The notes below the pieces were generated by a model. The model did no database searches. It had not been told where the DNA came from and saw only the letters and a program-made list of their open reading frames with translations. Shown here in pieces: positions 1 through 5,706 of a DNA stretch of 9,873 nt (its first letter is position 1; the number at the start of each line of letters is the position of its first letter). The DNA is from JBIQLO01 sp044464175. Lineage in GTDB: Bacteria; Planctomycetota; Phycisphaerae; Tepidisphaerales; Tepidisphaeraceae. The position numbers and the translations under genes are program-made. The stretch spans positions 1-9,873 of the forward strand of contig JBIQLO010000153.1 of NCBI GenBank assembly GCA_044464175.1, given 5' to 3'.

Positions 1-50
1 GTTTGGGTTCGTTGGTTGGAATGGACGGAGGGGAGGAGACAGGAGGTGGA

Positions 51-74
51 GGGGTTGGGGTTTGGGCGCTGGGG
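51..74 (+). other. Putative G-quadruplex motif
   Basis: Four G tracts of 4, 4, 3 and 4 bases (51-54, 57-60, 64-66, 71-74) are separated by loops of 2, 3 and 4 bases, which satisfies the usual G3+N1-7 rule on the + strand. It lies in a purine-rich run beginning near 25. The motif is seen directly; folding and function are not shown. The whole window is G-rich on this strand, so chance occurrence is quite possible. Confidence 0.5.
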
Positions 75-157
75 TACCCGTGGCATGGGCGAGCAGAATC
101 GGGACGGACAGAAGGCGGAACCGGGTCATTGTTTTAGCTCCTCTACCTTTACGGGGG

Positions 158-192
158 GCGCTGCGCGATTTGGCGACGAAAGGCGCATCGCG
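158..192 (+). repeat. 35-base hairpin repeat, copy 1
   Basis: This 35-base unit begins GCGCTGCGCG and ends GCGCATCGCG. Its arms (158-166 and 183-191) pair with one mismatch. An inner stem can close on a GCGA (GNRA-type) tetraloop at 173-176. It matches copy 2 at 266-300 in 29 of 35 positions by eye. The pair looks like a small intergenic palindromic repeat of REP type, though only two copies are visible here. Confidence 0.55.
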
Positions 193-197
193 ATTTT

Positions 198-242
198 TGA
201 AAATGGGGTTTTCAGAGCGCCAGGGGCGATAATTCTTTTTTT
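198..242 (+). terminator. Weak terminator-like site
   Basis: A perfect 6-bp hairpin (198-203 with 209-214, loop TGGGG) is followed by a 4-bp GC stem (218-221 with 225-228, loop AGG), and then by a run of seven T at 236-242. The stem is short and the T tract starts seven bases after it, so this is a poor intrinsic terminator. It could end transcription of a gene left of the window. Confidence 0.25.
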
Positions 243-265
243 CACAAAGTTTTTTGCTTCTCTTT

Positions 266-300
266 GCGCTGCGCGTTTTGTCGCCAAAGGGCGCAGCGCG
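266..300 (+). repeat. 35-base hairpin repeat, copy 2
   Basis: This is the better preserved of the two copies. Arms GCGCTGCGC (266-274) and GCGCAGCGC (291-299) pair perfectly over 9 bp. An inner stem TTTG/CAAA (277-280, 285-288) closes on the four-base loop TCGC. It begins 108 bases after copy 1, in the same orientation. Differences from copy 1 fall partly at paired positions, and here they restore perfect pairing. Confidence 0.6.
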
Positions 301-414
301 GGGTCAGCGAAGAGCGCCTACAGTTCGGTTAGGCAGCCATCTTCGGCACCAGTCACCGAGTATGCTGACATCGGGGCACCCGGCCGTTCAGCCGCCGAAG
401 AAGCCCCCTCCCTG

Positions 415-442
415 CCCTCCCCCGCAAGTACGCGGGGGAGGG
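415..442. repeat. GC-rich perfect hairpin
   Basis: A perfect 11-bp inverted repeat (415-425 with 432-442, CCCTCCCCCGC and its complement) encloses the loop AAGTAC. No T tract follows, so it does not look like an intrinsic terminator. It lies upstream of the candidate promoter for the regulator gene, so it would not be in that transcript if the promoter call is right. It may be a dispersed palindromic repeat. Confidence 0.55.
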
Positions 443-460
443 AGTGAAGAAAGCCTACGA

Positions 461-490
461 TTGGCGGGCGGGGGGAAGGGGGGGCATAAT
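461..490 (+). promoter_or_regulatory. Candidate promoter of the regulator gene
   Basis: A -35-like TTGGCG (461-466) and a -10-like CATAAT (485-490) are separated by 18 bases, followed by GGCGG. Transcription would start near 497, giving a leader of about 15 bases before the ATG at 512. The spacer consists almost wholly of G runs (466-484). The same -10 plus G(G/A)CGG arrangement recurs at 1770-1780 and 5681-5691, which supports the call. The -35 match is weak. Confidence 0.4.
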
Positions 491-511
491 GGCGGTTCAA
501 AGGAGCATGGG

Positions 512-1687
512 ATGGTGGACAAGGGCCATTCGGTTCACCGGCGGGTGGTGGTTGTGGTGGATTCGTTCGCCGAGTCGGTGCAGCGGACGGTTGCGCACGC
601 GATCAGCCGGTATGGGCGGTTTGAGGCGGACTGGTCCCCTTTGTTTCTGGAGCTGCGCTATGCCTCCTCCGACGCGGACCATGCCATTGAGAAGTGGGCG
701 CCGGAGGGGATGCTTTGCTGGAAATGGGTGTCGTCGCTGGAGCGTCACGCGGGGCGGATGCCGGTGGTGGTGCTGTCGCCGTCAGCGCCGGCGGAGATTG
801 CCGGAGCAGTGTGCGGGAACGACGATGTGGCGCTGGGGGCGATGGCGGCGGATTATTTCCTGGAGCGCGGCTATCGGCGGCTGGGGTTGTTCGGCTCATA
901 TGATGAAAACACGCGGCTGCGGCGGGAGGGATACCTGGGACGGGCCGAGCGGGCGGAGGCGACATGCAGCCAATGCGTGTATGAGCGGAAGGTGGGGCGG
1001 GCGTGGAATTACGAGCAGCGGATCGAGTTGACGCGGCAATGGCTGGCGACGCTTCGGCCGCCGGTGGGGGTGTTTCTGATCAACGACAATCAGGCGGGGC
1101 GGGTGGTGGAGGCGTGCCGGCGGCTGGGACTTCGGATTCCGGAGGATGTGGCACTGCTGGGGGCGGGGAATGATGAATTGACCTGCAACCTGGTTCGGCC
1201 GGCGCTGTCGAGCATTGAACTGGATGGGGAGCGGATCGGCACGGCGGCCGCGCGGCTCCTGGATGGGTTGATGGCGGGCGGGCCGGCGCCGGCCGGGCCG
1301 ATGCTCATTCCGCCGCTTCGGCTGGTGGAGCGGGGATCGACGGACAGTCTGGCGATTGAGGATGCGGGGGTGGCGGGGGCGCTGCGGTTTTTGCGGGACC
1401 ATCTGGGGGACTCAATCGGGGTGGAGGATTTGGCGGCGCATCTGGGGCTGTCGCGGCGTTCGATCGAGCGGCGGTTTTCGCGGTGGGTGGGTCGGTCGCC
1501 TGGGGAGGAACTGCGGCGGCTGCGGATTGACCGGGCCAAGCGGCTGCTGTTGGAGACGGATTTGCCGATTGCGCAAGTGGCGGCGCGGTGTGGGTTTGGG
1601 CGGCCGGAGCGGTTGTCGGCGCAGTTCAGACAGGCGACGGGGCAAAGCCCGCGAGAGTTTCGCGGGCGGGCGCCGGTGGGGGGATGA
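512..1687 (+). CDS. XylR-like sugar-sensing AraC-family transcription regulator
   Basis: A DNA-binding transcription factor of 391 residues with the XylR layout: a LacI/periplasmic-binding-protein-like sensor (about residues 10-275) joined to a C-terminal AraC-type helix-turn-helix domain (about 286-385). Sensor hallmarks are GNDDVALGAMAADYFLERGY near 102-121 and NDNQAGRVVEACRRLG near 191-206, followed by IPEDVALLGAGNDELTC. The first helix-turn-helix spans about 304-327 (LSRRSIERRF) and the second about 352-377, with the family signature RCGF and a closing GQSPREFR. The start at 512 is chosen because AAAGGAG (499-505) lies six bases upstream and the sensor begins directly after it; the same frame stays open back to 254 but the extension is unconserved low-complexity sequence. 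The family senses a sugar and activates catabolic genes. Direct repeats 9-43 bases past its stop suggest the downstream pair (1862, 2615) as targets. The ligand cannot be read from sequence. Family call certain, target inferred. Confidence 0.92.
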   Translation: MVDKGHSVHRRVVVVVDSFAESVQRTVAHAISRYGRFEADWSPLFLELRYASSDADHAIEKWAPEGMLCWKWVSSLERHAGRMPVVVLSPSAPAEIAGAVCGNDDVALGAMAADYFLERGYRRLGLFGSYDENTRLRREGYLGRAERAEATCSQCVYERKVGRAWNYEQRIELTRQWLATLRPPVGVFLINDNQAGRVVEACRRLGLRIPEDVALLGAGNDELTCNLVRPALSSIELDGERIGTAAARLLDGLMAGGPAPAGPMLIPPLRLVERGSTDSLAIEDAGVAGALRFLRDHLGDSIGVEDLAAHLGLSRRSIERRFSRWVGRSPGEELRRLRIDRAKRLLLETDLPIAQVAARCGFGRPERLSAQFRQATGQSPREFRGRAPVGG

Positions 1688-1695
1688 GAGGACTT

Positions 1696-1730
1696 GCGGA
1701 AATGCGGCAGGCCGTGGTGGAAATGCGACA
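1696..1730 (+). promoter_or_regulatory. Candidate regulator operator: direct repeats 21 bp apart
   Basis: Two 14-base direct repeats, GCGGAAATGCGGCA (1696-1709) and GTGGAAATGCGACA (1717-1730), agree at 12 of 14 positions and share the identical 9-mer GGAAATGCG. Their start-to-start distance is exactly 21 bp, two helical turns. AraC and XylR family proteins are known to bind tandem half-sites with about this spacing. The proximal copy ends 15 bp before the -35 at 1746, a position compatible with activation from upstream. The gene immediately before encodes a regulator of that family. The repeats are seen directly; binding is inferred. Confidence 0.55.
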
Positions 1731-1733
1731 AGC

Positions 1734-1775
1734 GATTTATTTATATTGACTTAGCGCATCGGCGAAGGCTACACT
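1734..1775 (+). promoter_or_regulatory. Sigma70-like promoter of the pilin-like/DUF4838 operon
   Basis: TTGACT (1746-1751) and TACACT (1770-1775) are separated by 18 bases. An AT-rich block, GATTTATTTATA (1734-1745), sits directly upstream like an UP element and stands out in this GC-rich window. Transcription would begin near 1782, giving a leader of about 80 bases before the ATG at 1862. It is the best promoter in the window. GACGG follows the -10, like the GGCGG found after the -10 of the two other candidates. Confidence 0.6.
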
Positions 1776-1861
1776 GACGGCAGTTCGAATGGCGCTTCCC
1801 TCACATTTGCGTCATTCGGTGACATGCTGATCGGTTGACTTGTTTTGCAGGAGCCGTGGTC

Positions 1862-2563
1862 ATGCATTCATCCATCATCAAGTCGTGCAGGATCGGGGGA
1901 GGGAACAATGCGTCGGAGCGGATTCGGGGCTTCACATTGGTGGAGCTGCTGGTGGTCATCGGAATCATAAGCATCCTGATCGCAATGCTGCTGCCGGCGC
2001 TGAACAAGGCACGGCGGCAGGCGAAGATGGTGGCGTGCCAGTCGAATCTGCGGCAACTGGGGCAGGCATTCGAGATGTATGTGCAGACATACAACGGCTA
2101 CCTGCCGGCGTATCGGGATTTTACGCCCGCGGATCAGCCGAGCTGGTTCGAGATGATCACCGACCGGGTGATGCCGGCGGGGACGCGCTGGACGAGCAAC
2201 CGGGCGTGGGTCTGTCCCGAGGCGCAGGTGTTTCCGCAGAGCAAGACGGTCTGGAGCGGATGGGCCACGTATGCGCTGAATGCATATTTCGGCTATGTCC
2301 GCAAGACGACGATTCGGCACACGGAGACGGGGTTTTTGCTGGCCGATGCACAGGTGCAGTATCGGGTTTCGGCGAGTACTTACCCGACGGACATGTCATT
2401 TCGGCATGGGACGGATGATTCCAGCACGACGCAGTATCAGAAGGTGAACATTCTTTACCTGGATGGGCATGTGGGGGTGGTGACGTACGGGCAGATTCCG
2501 CAATGGTCGGATCGGTATAAGCCGTACTGGGAGCGGTTCTGGCGGCCGTGGAATCGGAGTTAA
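1862..2563 (+). CDS. Pseudopilin-like protein with prepilin N-terminal methylation motif
   Basis: A 233-residue type II pseudopilin-like protein of the kind greatly expanded in Planctomycetota and Lentisphaerota. A 23-residue basic leader ends in GFTLVELLVV: prepilin peptidase would cut after Gly23, leaving Phe24 as the new N-terminus, with the conserved Glu28 at +5 and a hydrophobic helix to about residue 46 (ALNKAR boundary). ACQSNLRQLG (Cys59) and WVCPEA (Cys118) match the usual family blocks and could form a disulfide. The C-terminal NILYLDGHV matches the end of the H-X9-DG domain, but the histidine in FRHG (182) is 18 residues before the DG, so that loop is longer than usual. ATG 1862 is preferred: AGGAG (1849-1853) lies eight bases upstream, whereas a TTG at 1835 lacks such a site. 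It probably shares a transcript with the DUF4838 gene 51 bases downstream. Its role (surface display, secretion or minor pilin) is unknown. Confidence 0.9.
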   Translation: MHSSIIKSCRIGGGNNASERIRGFTLVELLVVIGIISILIAMLLPALNKARRQAKMVACQSNLRQLGQAFEMYVQTYNGYLPAYRDFTPADQPSWFEMITDRVMPAGTRWTSNRAWVCPEAQVFPQSKTVWSGWATYALNAYFGYVRKTTIRHTETGFLLADAQVQYRVSASTYPTDMSFRHGTDDSSTTQYQKVNILYLDGHVGVVTYGQIPQWSDRYKPYWERFWRPWNRS

Positions 2564-2614
2564 CGGGGGGGCGGGCATTCAAAGGGTTCGTGGAATTTCA
2601 AAGAAAGGGATGCG

Positions 2615-5431
2615 ATGAAAACCGGGTTGGGCGCGTGGTTGGTGTGCGTGTTGATGGTGCTGGGGTGGTCTGGGGTGGCGGCGGCCGCGACGGATCGGCC
2701 GGTGGCGGTGTTCGGGGAGAAGAACGATGTGCAGGTGGTGATTCATTCATCGCTGCTGCCGCCGGATGCGGCGTATGACATTCCGTACAAAGACGGGGGC
2801 ACGTGGCTGGAGCCATCGGAATTTTCCAAATACGCGGCGGTGGTGATCTGCCACCTGGGGCGCAAAGACCATTGGAGCGATGCGCAGGTGGAGGCGGCCA
2901 AGCGGTATGTGGAGGCGGGGGGGCATCTGATTCTGTTGAGCGCAACGCCGTTCAACCTGGCGGGGAAGGGTCGGGATTTGAAGCGTCTTGAGCCGCTGTT
3001 GGGGGCGACGTACTGGGGCGAGGTGAAAGAGGGAGGGGCGGTGCTGGCGCCGAACGATCCGCTGATGAAGGGGGTGGACCCGGCGCAGTGCCAGTGGGCG
3101 CTGTCGGGCGGGGCGCTGGGGAAACTGACCACGGCCAAGGCGCTGGCGGGGACGAAGGAGGCGGCGACGGTCAGCGTCAACCGTTTCGGCAAGGGGCAGG
3201 TGGTTTATATCGACAAGCAATTGTTCCGGGTGATGGCGGATCAGGCGCAAGGGGTGGCGCTGCGGCAGTTGCTGACCAATGCGATTCTGGCGGCGAACCC
3301 GACGCAGAATCCGAGCAAGCGGGAGGCGTGGATTCCCAAGCCGCTGGGGCCGAATGTGGCGCCTCCGGCGGCGGAAGCGCCGCCGGTGCGGCGGCAGTTG
3401 GCGCCGACGCGCAAGACGTTGCCGGTGAGCGGGCAGGCGGTGACGCTGGTGCGGGAGGGACATGGGGAGGCGGTGATCGTGACGGCGGATCAGCCGTCGG
3501 CGGCGGCGCGGGAGGCGGCGAGGATAATTCAGTCGAGCCTTGAGCAGATGACCGGGGCGAAGCTGCCGATCGTGGCGGAAGGGAAGCTCAAAGCGCAGCG
3601 GCAGGGAGAGCGGCTGACGGCGACGGGTAATCCGGCCAAGGCGTTCGTTCTGGTGGGAGGGGGACAACTGGCCGGGGGGTACGGGATTGATGCGGCGAAG
3701 CTGCCGTATGAGGGGTATGAGGTTCGGACGGTGGGGAACGTGCTGCTGGTGGTGGGTCGGGACCACAGGGAGAACGGGCAGTCATTGACGGGGACGCGGA
3801 ACGGGGCGTATGCGATGCTGGAGGGGATTGGGTTCCGGTGGCTGTGGCCGGGGAAACTGGGAACGGTGGTGCCGGAGGGGAAGACGGTGTCGGTGGGGCC
3901 GGTGGCGTTCACCGACGCGCCGGCGCTTCGGCAGCGCCGGCTGCGCAGCAGCGTGGCGTCGGGGGCGGCGAAGTTCACGCCGGCGATGGCGGAGGCGGAG
4001 GAGACGCAGCAGGGGGGGGACTCGGTGAAGCTGGATTCGCCTCGCATGCAGGCGGCGCTGGACACGCTGGGCTTCAGCGCGGCGACGTATCTCAAGAATT
4101 ACCGCGATTCGGGGCAGTGGTTCGGGGCGATGGAGCTGGGGAGCAGCTATGAGCTGAAGTACACGCATGCGTACGGGAAGCTGTATGAGCGGTTCGGCAA
4201 GTCGCATCCGGAGTGGTTTGCGCTGCAGCCGGACGGAACGCGGAAGCAATTTCCGTCGCGCGAGCGGCTGTGCGTGGCGAACGAGGGGCTGATCCGGCAG
4301 ATCGCCCAGGACAAGATCGAGGAGTTGAAGGCCGATCCGCTGCTGGATTGCGCTTCGATTTCGCCCAACGACGGCGGGGCGCACAACAGCTTCTGCATGT
4401 GCGCGATGTGCCGCAAGCTCGATCCGGTGAACGGGCCGCAGGTGCGGATGATCTATGAGATCGGGCCGGTGCGGCAGTATCTGGAGTATCCATCGCTGAC
4501 GGATCGGATGGTGACGTTCTATTCGCGCATCGCGGAGATCGTGGCTAAGGAGGCGCCCGACCGGATGGTGGGGGCGTACGCCTACAGCACCTACCGATCG
4601 CCGCCGCTGCAGGCGAAGTTGGCGCCGAACGTGCTGATCGGGTTTGTGGGGCTGAGCTACTTCAACGACCAGCAGCGGCAGGAGGATCTGAAGCGGTGGG
4701 ATGCCTGGGCGCATGTGGCGCACCAGATTTTCCTGCGGCCCAACGCGCTTTTGGGCGCCAACGGACTGCCGGCGGTGTTTGCCCACAAGATCGGCAGCGA
4801 CATCAAGCACTGCTACCAGAGCGGGATGATCGCGACGGATTTTGACTCGGTGCAGCACCACTGGGCGTCGCGCGGCCTGAACACGTATGTGCTGGCGAAG
4901 ATGCTGTGGGACCCGAGCCAGGATGTGGATGCGATCATCAACGATTACTGCCAGAAGGGGTTCGGGCCGGCGGCCAAGCCGATCCGGGCGTATTTTGATG
5001 AGCTGGAGAAGGTGACCAACCAGATTGCGGCCTCGCACGTTGCCACGACCGAGAAGGCGCAGCGTGACGAGGAGCAGGACTGGGCGCCGGTGCGCGGCGG
5101 TTATGAGGCGCAGTTCTTCACGCCGGATGTGGTGGGGCGGCTGCGCGGGCTGCTGGAGCAGGGGCGCAAGGCGGCCGGCGGGGACAAGACCATAGTCGCG
5201 CGGATTGATTTCCTGGAGATCGGACTGCGGTTCGCGGAATTTTCCCATGCCCTGTATGACCCGTCCCTGGCGAAGCAGAAGGAGAAGGGGACGGCTTTGA
5301 TGAACGAGCGGTATGCGTTTTATCAGGATGTTTATCAGAACCACCCTTATGCTTTGAACGTCGCGGCGGTCACGTGGGGCGAGGGCCCCTATCTCATCCG
5401 GGCTTTCAAGTGGAAGCATCCGGGGAAGTAG
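2615..5431 (+). CDS. Secreted DUF4838 protein with N-terminal GATase1-like domain
   Basis: A 938-residue exported protein, likely acting on glycans. Residues 1-25 form a Sec signal peptide (hydrophobic LVCVLMVLGW, cut near VAAAA). Residues about 28-230 resemble a class I glutamine-amidotransferase/ThuA-like fold (WSDAQVEAAKRYVEAGGHLI, then GKGQVVYID), without an obvious catalytic Cys nucleophile. A Pro/Ala-rich linker (about 231-268) leads to a domain like the N-terminus of GH67 alpha-glucuronidases (about 270-430), ending in GTRNGAYAMLEGIGFRWLWP. The DUF4838 body follows (about 510-780), with HPEWFAL near 530, SPNDGG at 583-588 and a cysteine cluster C594-x-C596-x2-C599. DUF4838 proteins are associated with polysaccharide use, but their activity is not established to my knowledge. 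The start has AAAGGGA (2604-2610) four bases upstream. It probably belongs to the transcript of the pseudopilin gene. Domain calls are by eye; the first domain is the least certain. Confidence 0.88.
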   Translation: MKTGLGAWLVCVLMVLGWSGVAAAATDRPVAVFGEKNDVQVVIHSSLLPPDAAYDIPYKDGGTWLEPSEFSKYAAVVICHLGRKDHWSDAQVEAAKRYVEAGGHLILLSATPFNLAGKGRDLKRLEPLLGATYWGEVKEGGAVLAPNDPLMKGVDPAQCQWALSGGALGKLTTAKALAGTKEAATVSVNRFGKGQVVYIDKQLFRVMADQAQGVALRQLLTNAILAANPTQNPSKREAWIPKPLGPNVAPPAAEAPPVRRQLAPTRKTLPVSGQAVTLVREGHGEAVIVTADQPSAAAREAARIIQSSLEQMTGAKLPIVAEGKLKAQRQGERLTATGNPAKAFVLVGGGQLAGGYGIDAAKLPYEGYEVRTVGNVLLVVGRDHRENGQSLTGTRNGAYAMLEGIGFRWLWPGKLGTVVPEGKTVSVGPVAFTDAPALRQRRLRSSVASGAAKFTPAMAEAEETQQGGDSVKLDSPRMQAALDTLGFSAATYLKNYRDSGQWFGAMELGSSYELKYTHAYGKLYERFGKSHPEWFALQPDGTRKQFPSRERLCVANEGLIRQIAQDKIEELKADPLLDCASISPNDGGAHNSFCMCAMCRKLDPVNGPQVRMIYEIGPVRQYLEYPSLTDRMVTFYSRIAEIVAKEAPDRMVGAYAYSTYRSPPLQAKLAPNVLIGFVGLSYFNDQQRQEDLKRWDAWAHVAHQIFLRPNALLGANGLPAVFAHKIGSDIKHCYQSGMIATDFDSVQHHWASRGLNTYVLAKMLWDPSQDVDAIINDYCQKGFGPAAKPIRAYFDELEKVTNQIAASHVATTEKAQRDEEQDWAPVRGGYEAQFFTPDVVGRLRGLLEQGRKAAGGDKTIVARIDFLEIGLRFAEFSHALYDPSLAKQKEKGTALMNERYAFYQDVYQNHPYALNVAAVTWGEGPYLIRAFKWKHPGK

Positions 5432-5500
5432 GGGACGTTGATTCAGAAGCCCGCATATCGGGTTTTGGATTGATTTTTGAAGCTGCTCTCCAACCCTTCT

Positions 5501-5540
5501 CCGCCGGATTCGGCGATTTCACTCGAGCCGAGTCCGGCGG
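5501..5540. repeat. Long inverted repeat downstream of the DUF4838 gene
   Basis: A 14-bp stem pairs CCGCCGGATTCGGC (5501-5514) with GCCGAGTCCGGCGG (5527-5540), with one G-T pair and a 12-base loop. It begins 70 bases after the DUF4838 stop. No T run follows (the 3' side is purine-rich), so it is not a classical intrinsic terminator, although it could stabilise the mRNA 3' end or assist factor-dependent termination. Confidence 0.55.
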
Positions 5541-5576
5541 GAGGAGGAGTGGGGGGAATGACAGAGCGGAAGCCTG

Positions 5577-5615
5577 CACTGCGGTCTCTGCGCCGGTGGG
5601 GAACCGGCGGCAGTG
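5577..5615. repeat. Bulged hairpin in the 5432-5706 interval
   Basis: An outer 6-bp stem (CACTGC 5577-5582 with GCAGTG 5610-5615) surrounds a perfect 7-bp inner stem (CGCCGGT 5591-5597 with ACCGGCG 5603-5609, loop GGGGA). Eight unpaired bases (5583-5590) lie on one side only. It ends about 92 bases before the next start codon and upstream of the candidate promoter at 5660. No known RNA family is recognised. Confidence 0.4.
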
Positions 5616-5643
5616 ATCGGGGATGCTCTGGAGACACAGGGGC

Positions 5644-5661
5644 AATCGGCCGCCCGATTTT
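5644..5661 (+). terminator. Small hairpin followed by T4, weak terminator candidate
   Basis: AATCGG (5644-5649) and CCGATT (5654-5659) pair over 6 bp around a CCGC loop, and the 3' arm runs into a run of four T (5658-5661). This could be a weak terminator for transcripts from the left module. The stem is short, the T run is minimal, and it overlaps the candidate -35 of the next promoter, so support is limited. Confidence 0.25.
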
Positions 5662-5686
5662 GCAATTGGGGGGGAGGGTGTACAAT
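5660..5686 (+). promoter_or_regulatory. Candidate promoter of the hydrolase/ligase/mutase operon
   Basis: A -35-like TTGCAA (5660-5665) and a good -10, TACAAT (5681-5686), are 15 bases apart, shorter than ideal. The spacer is a G-rich run and the -10 is followed by GGCGG, exactly as at the regulator promoter (485-495). Transcription would start near 5693 with a leader of about 14 bases. The repeated -10 context is the main support; the -35 is weak. Confidence 0.4.
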
Positions 5687-5706
5687 GGCGGCGGAGCAAA
5701 TTCTAC

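Larger units (their letters stand above)
1..460. other. Gene-free left-end region
   Basis: No convincing gene is seen here. Two frames are open from the window edge (frame 1 to about 447, frame 2 to about 230), but neither translation resembles a known family, both are rich in low-complexity Arg/Gly/Ser, and both run through hairpin repeats. The stretch holds a G-quadruplex motif, two related 35-base hairpins, T-rich tracts and a GC-rich hairpin, listed separately. It is most likely the spacer between an unseen upstream gene and the regulator at 512. A short C-terminal tail of an upstream gene in the first 100-200 bases cannot be excluded. Confidence 0.6.

Noticed and set aside
301..400. Possible tRNA or small structured RNA near the left end
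   Set aside because: A short TTCG-containing stem is visible, but no cloverleaf, no T-arm GTTCRA context and no acceptor pairing could be built.
1..447. Open frame 1 from the window edge (ATG at 16)
   Set aside because: No family resemblance, low-complexity residues, no clear ribosome site, and it runs through two hairpin repeats.
254..511. N-terminal extension of the regulator to an ATG at 254
   Set aside because: The added 86 residues are Pro/Arg/Gly-rich and cross the 415-442 hairpin. The ATG at 512 has a strong ribosome site and sits just before the conserved sensor domain.
1835..1861. TTG start nine codons upstream for the pseudopilin gene
   Set aside because: The ATG at 1862 has AGGAG at eight bases and already leaves a long prepilin leader. 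The TTG has no convincing ribosome site.
3782..5419. 545-residue open frame on the minus strand
   Set aside because: It lies wholly antisense to the DUF4838 gene and its translation is Arg/Leu/His/Pro-rich low complexity. The G-ending codons of the sense gene remove antisense stops, so the frame stays open by chance.
5560..5700. Cobalamin riboswitch before the B12-related operon
   Set aside because: A GGCAGTG and nearby hairpins invited a look, but the conserved B12-box and the other core elements of the family are absent on both strands.
5623..5706. N-terminal extension of the ceramidase-family hydrolase
   Set aside because: The 28 added residues are not hydrophobic, do not form a signal peptide and match no family block. 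They also overlap the candidate promoter.
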